Shown here: positions 1-8,590 of the stretch, piece by piece
Numbering within the stretch: the first letter of the stretch is position 1
Layout: every line of letters starts with the position of its first letter
Assembly: GCA_964623625.1 (NCBI GenBank)
Contig: CAZUUJ010000012.1
Location: forward strand, 1 to 64,000
DNA: 64,000 nt
Source: CAZLGM01 sp964623625
GTDB lineage: Bacteria; Desulfobacterota; Desulfobulbia; Desulfobulbales; Desulfocapsaceae
Direction of reading: 5' to 3'
Notes under the pieces: generated by a model
What the model was told of the DNA's origin: nothing
What the model saw: only the letters and a program-made list of their open reading frames with translations
Databases searched by the model: none
Position numbers and translations under genes: made by a program

Positions 1-1267
1 GAAAGTGTCTCTTAGTTTTTAAGCTGATTTGTCCCAAATGCTCTGACGACATACAGTCCAGAATCAAACCCTGAAAGCTCTCCCCGGTTTCAGTTCTTCT
101 ACACAAACACTTGAGTGCAACCTCATAACGCTCTGATTTTCTTGTAATGTGAAAATAGTCACTTCTCCTTAAAAGGCGGCTAATAGGCAGAAAAGGCTTC
201 CTTAATTTCAATCGGTCCACCAAACTGCCCACAGACCGGAGGTGTCTACCATAAAAAGACAGAATTAGAAAACCGCAGAAATACACACAAAAAAGAAGAA
301 ACACCCAATAATCGGCTACCCCATATATCGGACTGAGAAAACTCAGGCAACCTAAAAAAATCGAGATGCCGAGGATGATTGTTACCGCCCTATTCCTGCT
401 AACCCCATATCTTAAAATTGCGTGATGAAGATGCTTCTGATCTGCTGCAAACGGGCTTTCCCCACGCAAAACACGTTTCACCATAACTACGATGGTATCG
501 GTAATAGGAACAGCTAGAATCAATAAAGCCACTATCGGTCTGACATTGGGAGTTTCTCCCTGGGTCAGGGCCAAAGACATAAAAGCAAGAGCAAAACCAA
601 GACACAGGCTCCCGGCATCACCCATGAAGAGTGAAGCTGGGTAACGGTTAAACCGCAGAAAACCTAAGATAGCTCCAGCAAATGCCAGATTCAACAGCAT
701 CAGCATTTTATTGCCTGCAAGAGAAGAATGAATACAGAACATCATAAAGGCAACAAAAGAGACACCCCCAGCTAAACCATCAAGACCATCAATCATATTC
801 AGCGCATTAATCACCCCGACAACGCAAAAAACCGTTACACACCAGATCAACAGATTGTTCTGGGGAATATCCAGAGAGCCCAAACCAAACAAGTCACCAA
901 ATGACAGAAGAGCAGTCTTGCTGAAGTAGACCATAACCGTTGTTGCACCGATCTGGGCGAGAAATTTCTGTTTATGGCCAACCTCTTTAAAATCATCAAG
1001 AAACCCAACCAACAACAGGACAGACAAACCAAGAAAAAAACCTCGCAGCCCTGTTATTTGGACAAAAACCAAGGCGGAAAAGGTGGCGGCAATAGTCATA
1101 CCGATACCACCCACTAGAGGCTTCGGCATCATGTGAACCTTTCTCTCTCCAGGGTGATCAACCAAGCCTATGCGCTGGGCTATGTTTGCAATTTTGGGAA
1201 GTACGAAAAGAGCAGAAAAAAATGCGGTTAAAAAAACAAGCAACAATCTGATTTCAAATGGTATCAT
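1..1267 (-). CDS. Undecaprenyl-phosphate sugar-1-phosphate transferase, WecA/MraY family (3' end outside window)
   Basis: Reading the minus strand from the ATG at 1267 gives an uninterrupted frame of about 422 residues that runs off the window start. It is a polytopic membrane protein with the marks of the polyprenyl-phosphate HexNAc-1-P transferase family: an Asp-Asp pair near residues 91-92 (DDFKEV), NMIDGLDG near 157-164, MGDAGS near 215-220 and the HLHH motif near 279-282. These enzymes load the first sugar phosphate onto undecaprenyl phosphate at the inner membrane, starting a glycan repeat unit. A soluble C-terminal tail follows the membrane part, so the protein is longer than plain WecA. 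It lies downstream of fcl in the same direction, after a 370-nt gap. The substrate sugar cannot be told from sequence. Confidence 0.9.
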   Translation of the reverse strand, partial: MIPFEIRLLLVFLTAFFSALFVLPKIANIAQRIGLVDHPGERKVHMMPKPLVGGIGMTIAATFSALVFVQITGLRGFFLGLSVLLLVGFLDDFKEVGHKQKFLAQIGATTVMVYFSKTALLSFGDLFGLGSLDIPQNNLLIWCVTVFCVVGVINALNMIDGLDGLAGGVSFVAFMMFCIHSSLAGNKMLMLLNLAFAGAILGFLRFNRYPASLFMGDAGSLCLGFALAFMSLALTQGETPNVRPIVALLILAVPITDTIVVMVKRVLRGESPFAADQKHLHHAILRYGVSRNRAVTIILGISIFLGCLSFLSPIYGVADYWVFLLFCVYFCGFLILSFYGRHLRSVGSLVDRLKLRKPFLPISRLLRRSDYFHITRKSERYEVALKCLCRRTETGESFQGLILDCMSSEHLGQISLKTKRHF

Positions 1268-1358
1268 TTAAACATCCATTTTCTTGGTCATACAACCTGT
1301 TGCATTTTTAGAAAACAGTGATTGATCAACTGCTCCTCTATCAAGTCTTTGTAACCAT

Positions 1359-1432
1359 GTCATTCTAGAGCGGTTTAATCTGGAATCCAGAAACTCAATT
1401 CACTCCTGAATTCTGGCTTACGCCGGAATGAC
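1359..1432. repeat. Palindromic intergenic repeat, GTCATTC...GAATGAC type
   Basis: The element begins GTCATTC (1359-1365) and ends GAATGAC (1426-1432). Inside it, GGAATCCAG and GAATTCTGGC form partial complementary arms, and the right part contains GGCTTACGCCGGAATGAC. It resembles the dispersed repeats built on GTCATTCCGGC...GCCGGAAT found between genes in many bacteria. The rest of the 1268-1638 gap is AT-rich and shows no gene. Confidence 0.5.
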
Positions 1433-1638
1433 AAAAAAATAGAGTACTCTCTAGCTTTCATGTTTCGTTGTTCTCACGTGCGGGAAATAGAAATAACATG
1501 AAAATGTTTGAGTTACTCCTCTAAACAGATCTAAGGGCTAAGTTCTTTATATCATATCTGTTTATCTCATTTCCAATGAAATAACCTTAAAACAGTCTCG
1601 TCTTTTGGCTTCTTTTAATTTCTGCGACCAGGGTAATT

Positions 1639-2580
1639 TCAACTACGAAAATTATCCTGGTTTTCAAGGAACCAGTGATATGTTTTTCGAACTCCCTCTC
1701 TTAGAGAAGTTTGTGCGGTCCAACCAATTGATGATGCACGGGAAATATCCAATAATTTACTGGAAACACCATCAGGCTTGCTCCTGTCCAAAACTATATT
1801 GCCTTTGAAACCCACTTCCTCGCGAATGAGTCCTGCAAGAGAAATAATCGGAATATCTTTTCCTACACCAATATTTATAATTTTTTCATCGGAATAGGCT
1901 TCCATGCAAAACGTCGCTGCTTCAGCCAGATCATCAACAAACAGAAACTCCCGTTTTGGCTTTCCACTTCCCCAGACGACAACTTCGGCCTTGTTATTTA
2001 TTTTAGCGTCGTGGAATTTCCTTATCAAAGCCGGCATAACATGCGAACTTTCCAAATCAAAATTATCTCCAGGGCCGTATAAATTTGTCGGCATAAGGCT
2101 TATGGCATCAAAACCATATTGTTTTCGATACGCTTGGCAGAGTTTTATACCGGCGATTTTAGCTATGGCATACCATTCATTGGTCGGTTCAAGTCCACCA
2201 GACAACAAGGCGTCTTCCGTAATGGGCTGAGGAGAGTTTTTGGGATAGATGCATGAAGAACCAAGAAAAAGAAATTTCTTAACACCATTCCGATAAGCGG
2301 CATCAATGACGTGGGTCTGCATTAATAGGTTATCACGCAAAAACTCTACCGGGTGAGTATCATTGGCGAAGACACCGCCGACCCTTGCTGCTGCCATAAA
2401 TACATATTCCGGCTTTTCTTGAACGAAAAACTTCTCCACTTCTATCTTATCCGTTAAATCCAAAGACTTATGCGTTTTTGTGATAATATCTGCATATCCT
2501 TCGGTAACAAGTACACGAAGAAGTGCAGCACCGACAAGACCTCGATGACCTGCAATATAAATACGGCTGTTTTTTTTCAT
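1639..2580 (-). CDS. fcl: GDP-L-fucose synthase
   Basis: This 313-residue protein belongs to the extended short-chain dehydrogenase family and has the usual length for Fcl/WcaG. It starts with the family's NADP-binding glycine motif (GHRGLVG, residues 11-17). The catalytic Ser lies in LGSSCIYP and the Tyr-Lys pair in YAIAK, near residue 140. The enzyme epimerises and reduces GDP-4-keto-6-deoxymannose to GDP-L-fucose in the cytoplasm. Its substrate would come from the gmd gene at 40248-41369, at the other end of the same sugar locus. The ATG is preceded by AAGGAAAAAG. It lies between a methyltransferase gene and the initiating transferase gene, all in one direction. Confidence 0.93.
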   Translation of the reverse strand: MKKNSRIYIAGHRGLVGAALLRVLVTEGYADIITKTHKSLDLTDKIEVEKFFVQEKPEYVFMAAARVGGVFANDTHPVEFLRDNLLMQTHVIDAAYRNGVKKFLFLGSSCIYPKNSPQPITEDALLSGGLEPTNEWYAIAKIAGIKLCQAYRKQYGFDAISLMPTNLYGPGDNFDLESSHVMPALIRKFHDAKINNKAEVVVWGSGKPKREFLFVDDLAEAATFCMEAYSDEKIINIGVGKDIPIISLAGLIREEVGFKGNIVLDRSKPDGVSSKLLDISRASSIGWTAQTSLREGVRKTYHWFLENQDNFRS

Positions 2581-2654
2581 TCTTTTTCCTTACTCATTAT
2601 CATCCACCGAAGAAGAGAGCTACATTCCCCCATACTCTATTCTAAACCTGATTA

Positions 2655-3587
2655 TCATATTGCTTTAAGATATATCGAACTAGGGAAATCCCCTTCACTG
2701 CCTTCCAGGCCGTCATCATTTGCGGCTGGAATATAGTTAGAAAGACATGCTTTCATAATTTCAGGATGTTTGTAATGCAGCATAGACAACGAAACTTGAA
2801 TCTGAAATCGATTATTATAGGCTAAAAAGGAGTGTAGCAAAATGCTTTCATGCTGAAAAAACAGCGCTGATGTCAAAAGGTTACGATCATAATCATATGG
2901 AAAAATAATGTCATGAAAGTGTACCCATGCTCCTTTTTTAAGCCTTGGCAGCATTTCTAATATTATTCGGCTCACTTCACCCATTGGACCAAGTGTATGG
3001 GTAGAATCAACAAAGAACAACAGGTCATTTGAAAGCGAAGAAAGGTTCTCCGGATCATAGCATTGCGCCATCTCACGAATGAGATGGATATTCCCTTTTT
3101 CTGCTTCTGCAAGCAGATAATCGGTAGGATATGGCTCAAGACAAATTATTTGGGGTTTATACTCTGCATATTCTGCCGCCTTTAAACAGATGGCTGTCGA
3201 TACACCACACCCTATTTGAAATATCTGTTTAGGTTGATGTGTTACAATAAATGCAAAAAGAAAATCTGACTCAATCCTGCCAAAACCAGGCGCACCATTT
3301 TGTTGTGATGCATACGAATGAATACTTATCCGTTTGATTTCTTTAACAACATATGAAGAGCAGCACTCTTTTATAAATTCTACCTGCCGTGGCAATTGAG
3401 CTCCGCTTACTCCGTGCATTGAAAAAGGGGCTCTCCAGTGGGTTGTCTTTTTAAGCTGGTGAATAACGGGTATTTCAGAGTAAAAATTCCGAGGCAGAAT
3501 ATCCACACCGACATATTGCCCCAGCTCAAAAATCAAACGCAACAGACGCTTTCCACTTTCTTTTATGGCTCTGCCCAAATTGAACAT
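2655..3587 (-). CDS. Class I SAM-dependent methyltransferase, Methyltransf_24-like
   Basis: The 310-residue protein has a SAM-binding first strand (IFQIGCGVSTAICLKAAE, about residues 120-140) and an acidic end of strand two (ICLEPYP). A FVDSTHTLGPMGEV segment and a later WVHFHDIIFP segment follow. The D-x-(T/S)-H and HD-I spacing is typical of the Methyltransf_24 group that includes many polysaccharide-cluster methyltransferases. It is the first gene of the short leftward unit ahead of fcl and diverges from the epimerase gene at 3848. The acceptor, probably a sugar or a lipid-linked glycan, is unknown. The 260-nt divergent gap to 3848 is AT-rich; no confident promoter was picked in it. Confidence 0.72.
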   Translation of the reverse strand: MFNLGRAIKESGKRLLRLIFELGQYVGVDILPRNFYSEIPVIHQLKKTTHWRAPFSMHGVSGAQLPRQVEFIKECCSSYVVKEIKRISIHSYASQQNGAPGFGRIESDFLFAFIVTHQPKQIFQIGCGVSTAICLKAAEYAEYKPQIICLEPYPTDYLLAEAEKGNIHLIREMAQCYDPENLSSLSNDLLFFVDSTHTLGPMGEVSRIILEMLPRLKKGAWVHFHDIIFPYDYDRNLLTSALFFQHESILLHSFLAYNNRFQIQVSLSMLHYKHPEIMKACLSNYIPAANDDGLEGSEGDFPSSIYLKAI

Positions 3588-3833
3588 GTCTTATTCTCAC
3601 AATGGTGAATGGAAATTCCAGTTCTTTTAATACAGAACTTCCACCATCTATGAAAGCAAATAATTGAAACATATCAATATTCTGCTTGTTATGACCCAAA
3701 TAAATTCAAAAATAATTTTATTCGACGTGGAGTAGATGTTAATATGCACTATTTGTCAGTCAATTCACCCGTTTTAGTTGTATACTATTTTGAATCAATT
3801 ACAAAAAGATACACTATTACAAGTAAATACCAT

Positions 3834-3840
3834 GGAGGAG
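3834..3840 (+). promoter_or_regulatory. Strong ribosome binding site for the epimerase gene
   Basis: GGAGGAG lies seven bases before the ATG at 3848 and fixes that start. Confidence 0.7.
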
Positions 3841-3847
3841 TAATAAT

Positions 3848-4825
3848 ATGAAATGCGCTTTAGTATGCGGTGCAGGAGGTTTCATCGGTCACCATATGGT
3901 TAAACGGTTGAAAAGAGAGGGCTTCTGGGTCAGGGGAATTGACCTGAAATTTCCCAAATTTGGGACAACTGAAGCTGATGATTTTATGATCGGCGACCTA
4001 CGCGACCCTTACACATGCAGACAGGCAATCGATAGAAGATTTGATGAGGTTTTTCAGTTTGCTGCCGACATGGGTGGCGCCGGCTTTGTCTTCTCCGGAG
4101 AAAACGATGCGGATATTATGCACAACTCGGCAATGATCAATCTCAATGTCTTGGATATCGCTCATAAACGAAACATAAAACGAATCTTTTACTCTTCATC
4201 GGCATGTATCTATCCTCAAGATAACCAACTTGAACCAGATAACCCAAATCTAGCTGAAGACTCAGCGTACCCTGCCAACCCGGACAGCGATTACGGCTGG
4301 GAAAAGCTTTTCAGTGAACGACTTTATTTTGCCTATCAGCGCAATTTTGACATGGAAGTCAGAGTTGCTAGATATCACAATATATTTGGCCCTGAAGGTA
4401 CCTGGCAGGGTGGCCGGGAAAAAGCCCCAGCGGCAATGTGTCGCAAAGTGGCTATGTGTGAAGACGGCGGCGAGATTGAAATGTGGGGAGACGGTAAACA
4501 GACAAGATCATTCATGTATGTAGATGAATGCCTTGAAGCAACTTTACGCCTCACCCGTTCCGACTGGTCCGGACCGGTGAATATCGGTTCCGATGAGATG
4601 GTCACCATCAATCAACTTGCTGAAATGGCGATGAAAATAGCCGGCAAAACACTAACGATCAAGCATATCCCAGGGCCTCTTGGAGTACGAGGAAGGAATT
4701 CAGACAATCGGCTTATTGAGAAGAAACTCGGCTGGCGTCCAAGCCAACCACTGTACGAAGGCATGGAAACGACTTATAAATGGATAGCGAAAGAGATCGA
4801 AGCAGCAAAGCAAGCAGCATCATAG
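3848..4825 (+). CDS. NAD-dependent epimerase, GDP-mannose 3,5-epimerase-like
   Basis: The 325-residue extended SDR protein opens with the nucleotide-binding motif GAGGFIGHH. It has an ADMGGAGF segment, a YSSSACIYPQ segment, a Tyr-x-x-x-Lys near residue 150 (YGWEK) and the stretch GTWQGGREKAPAAMCRK. That last stretch, with ADMGG, is characteristic of GDP-mannose 3,5-epimerases, which turn GDP-D-mannose into GDP-L-galactose or GDP-L-gulose. Length fits the bacterial members. It heads a plus-strand unit with a glycosyltransferase and a nucleotidyltransferase-fold gene, opposite in direction to the rest of the locus. Exact substrate is inferred from family resemblance. Confidence 0.82.
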   Translation: MKCALVCGAGGFIGHHMVKRLKREGFWVRGIDLKFPKFGTTEADDFMIGDLRDPYTCRQAIDRRFDEVFQFAADMGGAGFVFSGENDADIMHNSAMINLNVLDIAHKRNIKRIFYSSSACIYPQDNQLEPDNPNLAEDSAYPANPDSDYGWEKLFSERLYFAYQRNFDMEVRVARYHNIFGPEGTWQGGREKAPAAMCRKVAMCEDGGEIEMWGDGKQTRSFMYVDECLEATLRLTRSDWSGPVNIGSDEMVTINQLAEMAMKIAGKTLTIKHIPGPLGVRGRNSDNRLIEKKLGWRPSQPLYEGMETTYKWIAKEIEAAKQAAS

Positions 4826-4866
4826 GTGCCGGCAACCCAATGGATAAACAAGGTTAAGCTAAAAAT

Positions 4867-5271
4867 ATGATTCGAAATAACGAACATTCAAATAGGCTTT
4901 TCCTTGTTTATCATTTTTTTCATCCCGATGATGTGGTCAGTGCCCGTCATTTTGGAGAGTTTGCTGAAGAACTGGCTCTACGCGGCTGGAAGGTAACTGT
5001 TTTCACAAGCAACAGGTGGTGCCGGTATCCAAAGAAAAAAATCACCAAGCAAAAAGAAGACTGGAAAGGCGTTGAGATTCAACGATTCAAACGACCTTCC
5101 TTCGATCAATCCAAGCCGATATCCAGGCTGTTCAACGCCACCTTCCTGATGATTCAATGGGGATGGCGAATGAGAAGGTTCCAAAATGAGACACTCATTA
5201 TTGGCACTGATCCGCAATTTGTTCAATTGCTCTTTCCATTGATTAATTCTTTTCTAAATCCAATCGCATAG
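4867..5271 (+). CDS. Glycosyltransferase family 4, N-terminal fragment of a frameshifted gene
   Basis: This 134-residue frame carries the N-terminal Rossmann half of a GT4 glycosyltransferase. It shows FHPDDVVSARHFGEFAEEL and VTVFTSNRW near the start, and LIIGTDPQFVQLLFPLI near its end. It then stops at a TAG at 5269 just where the family normally continues into a WxxDLYPE segment. That missing segment is present in the next frame (FWCYDLYPEAIIADQ), read from about 5271 onward. The two frames are both open between 5247 and 5268, so a single-position frameshift lies there. The gene is either a recent pseudogene or carries a sequencing error. It starts 41 nt after the epimerase gene. Confidence 0.7.
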   Translation: MIRNNEHSNRLFLVYHFFHPDDVVSARHFGEFAEELALRGWKVTVFTSNRWCRYPKKKITKQKEDWKGVEIQRFKRPSFDQSKPISRLFNATFLMIQWGWRMRRFQNETLIIGTDPQFVQLLFPLINSFLNPIA

Positions 5272-5327
5272 CTTTCTGGTGCTATGATCTCTACCCGGAA
5301 GCGATTATCGCTGATCAGCCCGACAGT

Positions 5328-6107
5328 TTGATCGCCAGACTGGCTGAACGGTTCAAGCCCATAATGGGTTGGGCGTATCAAAGTATGGATCTTTGTGTTG
5401 ATATCGGCCCCTGTATGCGAAGACTGCTTGACCATTACTCCCATAGCGCCACAAAAGCTACCCTGGTCCCCTGGGCTCTTGCTGAACCGAAGACGATACC
5501 CCATGCTGACAGTGAGGTAAGAAAGACGCTGTTTGGCGATGCAAAACTTGGGCTCCTTTATTCCGGCAATATGGGAAAAGCGCACGAGTATGAACTCTTT
5601 CTCCAATTGGCCCGCAGGATGAGAGAAAAAACAAATGATATTGGCTTCTGTTTTGGTTGCAGAGGAGCTAGAGCTGAAGAATTACATTCAGCCCTCAGAC
5701 CGGAAGACACAAATATACGTTTGGCCGGTTTCTGCGAAGAGAATGAGCTGGAAGCCCGGCTGGCCTCAGCCGATATCCACTTATTGAGTCTTCGCCAAGA
5801 TTGGGTCGGAGTCGTTGTTCCGTCTAAATTTTTTGGTTCATTGGCTATCGGGAAACCTTTGCTGTATCATGGCCCAAAGGATTCTTCTATTGGTCGCTGG
5901 ATTAAAGAGTACAATGTCGGCATGCGTCTGGAAGAAAAAAACTTAGACCTTTCTGTGGAACAATTATTACAAATGGCCCACACTCCTGGTATCATACATA
6001 GGTGGAGTCTGAACGCTTTTAATACATATCACAACCACTTCTCCAAAAAAACAGTTATGGATAATTGGCACAACGTGCTTGAAAATCTCTGGGAAAACGC
6101 AAGCTGA
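5328..6107 (+). CDS. Glycosyltransferase family 4, C-terminal fragment of the same frameshifted gene
   Basis: The 259-residue frame begins at a TTG (5328) only if read on its own. The frame is really open from 5247 and includes FWCYDLYPEAIIADQ, which joins the fragment to the upstream frame. It holds the C-terminal GT4 domain: LGLLYSGNMGKAHEYELFLQ, FCFGCRGARAEEL and a late VPSKFFGSLAIGKPLLYHG that corresponds to the nucleotide-sugar site with its Ser-Lys and Gly residues. The joined protein would be about 413 residues, normal for the WcaI-like GT4 group. Whether a working enzyme is made depends on the frameshift at 5247-5268. Confidence 0.72.
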   Translation: MIARLAERFKPIMGWAYQSMDLCVDIGPCMRRLLDHYSHSATKATLVPWALAEPKTIPHADSEVRKTLFGDAKLGLLYSGNMGKAHEYELFLQLARRMREKTNDIGFCFGCRGARAEELHSALRPEDTNIRLAGFCEENELEARLASADIHLLSLRQDWVGVVVPSKFFGSLAIGKPLLYHGPKDSSIGRWIKEYNVGMRLEEKNLDLSVEQLLQMAHTPGIIHRWSLNAFNTYHNHFSKKTVMDNWHNVLENLWENAS

Positions 6108-6151
6108 AAGAACGAACCGATAATTTAAATCCGGGAAGTCCAGCTTTTAAT

Positions 6152-7321
6152 ATGCCACCAACAGAGGAAACATTACTAAAAACCGGAGATACAGCCGATA
6201 AGTGGCTGCTCAATATTCTTCGGGACAAGGCTCCCGAGTGGCCATGGCCAACCGGTCAAGTAAAGACAGAGGCCGCGGAAAAAGCTGTTATTGAAACAGC
6301 GCTCCTCCATGGCACACTGGCTCTTAGCAGCCATCTTCTTATCAACACAGGAGCCTGGAAAACAATCCCGGCCTCATTCCGAAAAAAGCTAAAAGATTAT
6401 CTTAAAAATGAAGCGGCCAGAGAGATGGCGAGCGCGCATGAGTTGAGTATCGTTCTCAAACAACTGGCCCAAAATCACATACACCCACTTCTTCTAAAAG
6501 GCTCAGCTTTGGGATACAATCACTATCCCAAAGCCTATCTCCGCTCCCGCTGCGACACGGATCTCCTATTCAAAGACAAACAGACCGCACTCAAGGCATG
6601 GCGAATTTTACAAGAAATGGGCTACACTCGTTCCAATGCAGTCGATGGAGAGCTTATCAGCTACGAATTCACCTGTACCAAAGCCGATAAATTAGGGATA
6701 ATACATGCTCTGGACTGTCACTGGAAAGTGAACAATCATCAACTCTTTGCCCGTCTTCTTCCCTTTCAGGAACTTGAAAAAAACACAGTTGGTGTTCCTT
6801 TTCTAGGAAAGCATGCAGTTACTCTTGATAACCTCTACTCCCTTCTTTTTACCTGTATGCACCTTGTCGTCCATCAGGCGGAAGGAATTGATAACCGGCT
6901 TATCTGGGCATATGATATCCATTTATTATGCAACTCTTTCTCCGATGATAACTGGAAACAGTTTATTCGCCTATCAACAGAAAAACAAGTTTGCTCAATC
7001 TGCCTGGATAGATTTAAAAAAACTCAAAGAAAGCTGGGAACAAGAATTCCGACATTTGTTACGGAACGCTTATCAGTATCATCAGTCGATGAACCGTTTA
7101 CTGAACGAATTGGCCGTTCACAACTCCATATCACGCTTGCTAATTTCCAAGCCCTGCCAAGTTGGCAAGCACGAATTCATCTACTAAAGGAGTATCTTTT
7201 CCCTGATAGGACGTATATTATAAGGAAATACAACATAAAATCGAATCCCCCACTTCCCGCTCTTTACTTCATTAGAGTCCTGCAAGGCATCTATAAGTTT
7301 TTCAAACATCCTCTCCCTTGA
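6152..7321 (+). CDS. Uncharacterised nucleotidyltransferase-fold protein (NTP_transf_5 type)
   Basis: The 389-residue protein has the pattern of the NTP_transf_5 family. A helical N-terminus is followed by HPLLLKGSALGYNHYP (about residues 112-127) and RSRCDTDLLF (about 132-141), where the Asp-x-Asp would bind metal. A DCHWKVNN segment comes next, then a helical C-terminal half with a HLVVH segment. Family members are common in polysaccharide loci, but their reaction is not established, so transfer of a nucleotide or sugar phosphate is only inferred from the fold. It is last in the plus-strand unit and ends 52 nt from the convergent SGNH gene. Confidence 0.68.
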   Translation: MPPTEETLLKTGDTADKWLLNILRDKAPEWPWPTGQVKTEAAEKAVIETALLHGTLALSSHLLINTGAWKTIPASFRKKLKDYLKNEAAREMASAHELSIVLKQLAQNHIHPLLLKGSALGYNHYPKAYLRSRCDTDLLFKDKQTALKAWRILQEMGYTRSNAVDGELISYEFTCTKADKLGIIHALDCHWKVNNHQLFARLLPFQELEKNTVGVPFLGKHAVTLDNLYSLLFTCMHLVVHQAEGIDNRLIWAYDIHLLCNSFSDDNWKQFIRLSTEKQVCSICLDRFKKTQRKLGTRIPTFVTERLSVSSVDEPFTERIGRSQLHITLANFQALPSWQARIHLLKEYLFPDRTYIIRKYNIKSNPPLPALYFIRVLQGIYKFFKHPLP

Positions 7322-7373
7322 TAAATCCGTCTACGGCTTCTCCTACAATCTCATTTAAACACTCTTTATCCGA

Positions 7374-8543
7374 TTATTTTGCAAAGTTCTGTTTTTTTTC
7401 AAAAATCAACTTATTTGCAAGTGCTTTTGCTGTTAATTCATAACCAACTTGATTTGCATGAGGGTCGCGAGGCAATAGATGAAAAGGACCATCTGATTGT
7501 TTTTTTAAAAAGAAATCAATTAATGGAACGAAACCAATTTCTCTCTTATTAGCTATTTTTATAAGACGATGTTCTAGAACATAGCGATTATATTGACTAT
7601 CTGGCAAATTCAATTCACGCTTAGTTTTTTGAATATATGGTTCCCACACCTCACCAACTGCAGGATGAAGATAAAAATAAAATGTGGCACTATTTTCTTC
7701 AGCTATTTGCTTCATTTTTGTTACCAACAATTCAAATAGAGGCCAATCATACTTTTCCACAGTGGAAGGATCATAATAAAGATTATTGGCAACACCAAGG
7801 AGATTGCGCATTTTCCAACCACCTACCTTTGCCCGTAATCGAAGAATTGTTGGCTGTAAAAATCGATATAAAGCTGATTTTTGCAGTAAAAGCCTCCAGC
7901 CTGATCCAAACTCACTAATCTTATTTTGCGCCTCAGAAGGTATTACAGTCAAATTATTGTCAGGATCTAGTGTGAAACGTGGCTTGTTATTTTTAGTTAC
8001 TCTTGATTCTGAAATCCCACCAAAATCGTTATCACAAAGTCCGTAAAGCACTATATCAGGCTTGTATAGTGGTAAAAATCGTTGCATAGCCAACAGTGAT
8101 TGATCTGTTGAATAACCTTGAACACCAGCATTATATACCTCTACATTCCAACCTTGTCTTTCAAGCTCTTTCTGTAAAAAAACATGCAATGTGTGATCTT
8201 GTGGTACTGCTCGGCCAACAACAGTTGAATCACCAAAAATCATTATTCGGACTAGGTCTTTTTTCCGATCTCGAACAGCTGTGCTTGGTGTAAAACCATC
8301 AATATTTGTTCTAAAACGAACCATCCAGCCATGACCCGTCAGTGATTGAACATCTAAATTCGGTTTTTGGACCCAACCAAGCTCAGAATCTAGTTCCCAA
8401 TCTGATGTTGCATCACGAAACTTCCATAAATATTCCGGCGTAAATTTCCGAACCCCATACTCACAAATACACAAACTAATAAATATAGTTAATGAAAGGA
8501 GAAATATATTGACTGCTATTTCCTTTAATCTTTTTGCATTCAC
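7374..8543 (-). CDS. SGNH/GDSL-type hydrolase with N-terminal membrane anchor
   Basis: A hydrophobic stretch near residues 9-25 (EIAVNIFLLSLTIFISLCIC) anchors the 389-residue protein, probably facing the periplasm. The SGNH blocks are visible: IMIFGDSTVVGR (block I Ser), VEVYNAGVQGYSTDQ (block II Gly), LYGLCDND (block III Asn) and DPHANQVGYE near the C-terminus with the Asp and His of block V. Such proteins remove or move acyl groups on glycans and often accompany acyltransferase-3 genes; one is encoded at 11872-12966 in this locus. It is the last gene of the long leftward unit, 47 nt after carbamoyltransferase 1. Substrate is unknown. Confidence 0.75.
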   Translation of the reverse strand: MNAKRLKEIAVNIFLLSLTIFISLCICEYGVRKFTPEYLWKFRDATSDWELDSELGWVQKPNLDVQSLTGHGWMVRFRTNIDGFTPSTAVRDRKKDLVRIMIFGDSTVVGRAVPQDHTLHVFLQKELERQGWNVEVYNAGVQGYSTDQSLLAMQRFLPLYKPDIVLYGLCDNDFGGISESRVTKNNKPRFTLDPDNNLTVIPSEAQNKISEFGSGWRLLLQKSALYRFLQPTILRLRAKVGGWKMRNLLGVANNLYYDPSTVEKYDWPLFELLVTKMKQIAEENSATFYFYLHPAVGEVWEPYIQKTKRELNLPDSQYNRYVLEHRLIKIANKREIGFVPLIDFFLKKQSDGPFHLLPRDPHANQVGYELTAKALANKLIFEKKQNFAK

Positions 8544-8590
8544 AAGAAACTATCCTGTTTTCTGTTCAAACCAACCACAAGGAAGTACGG

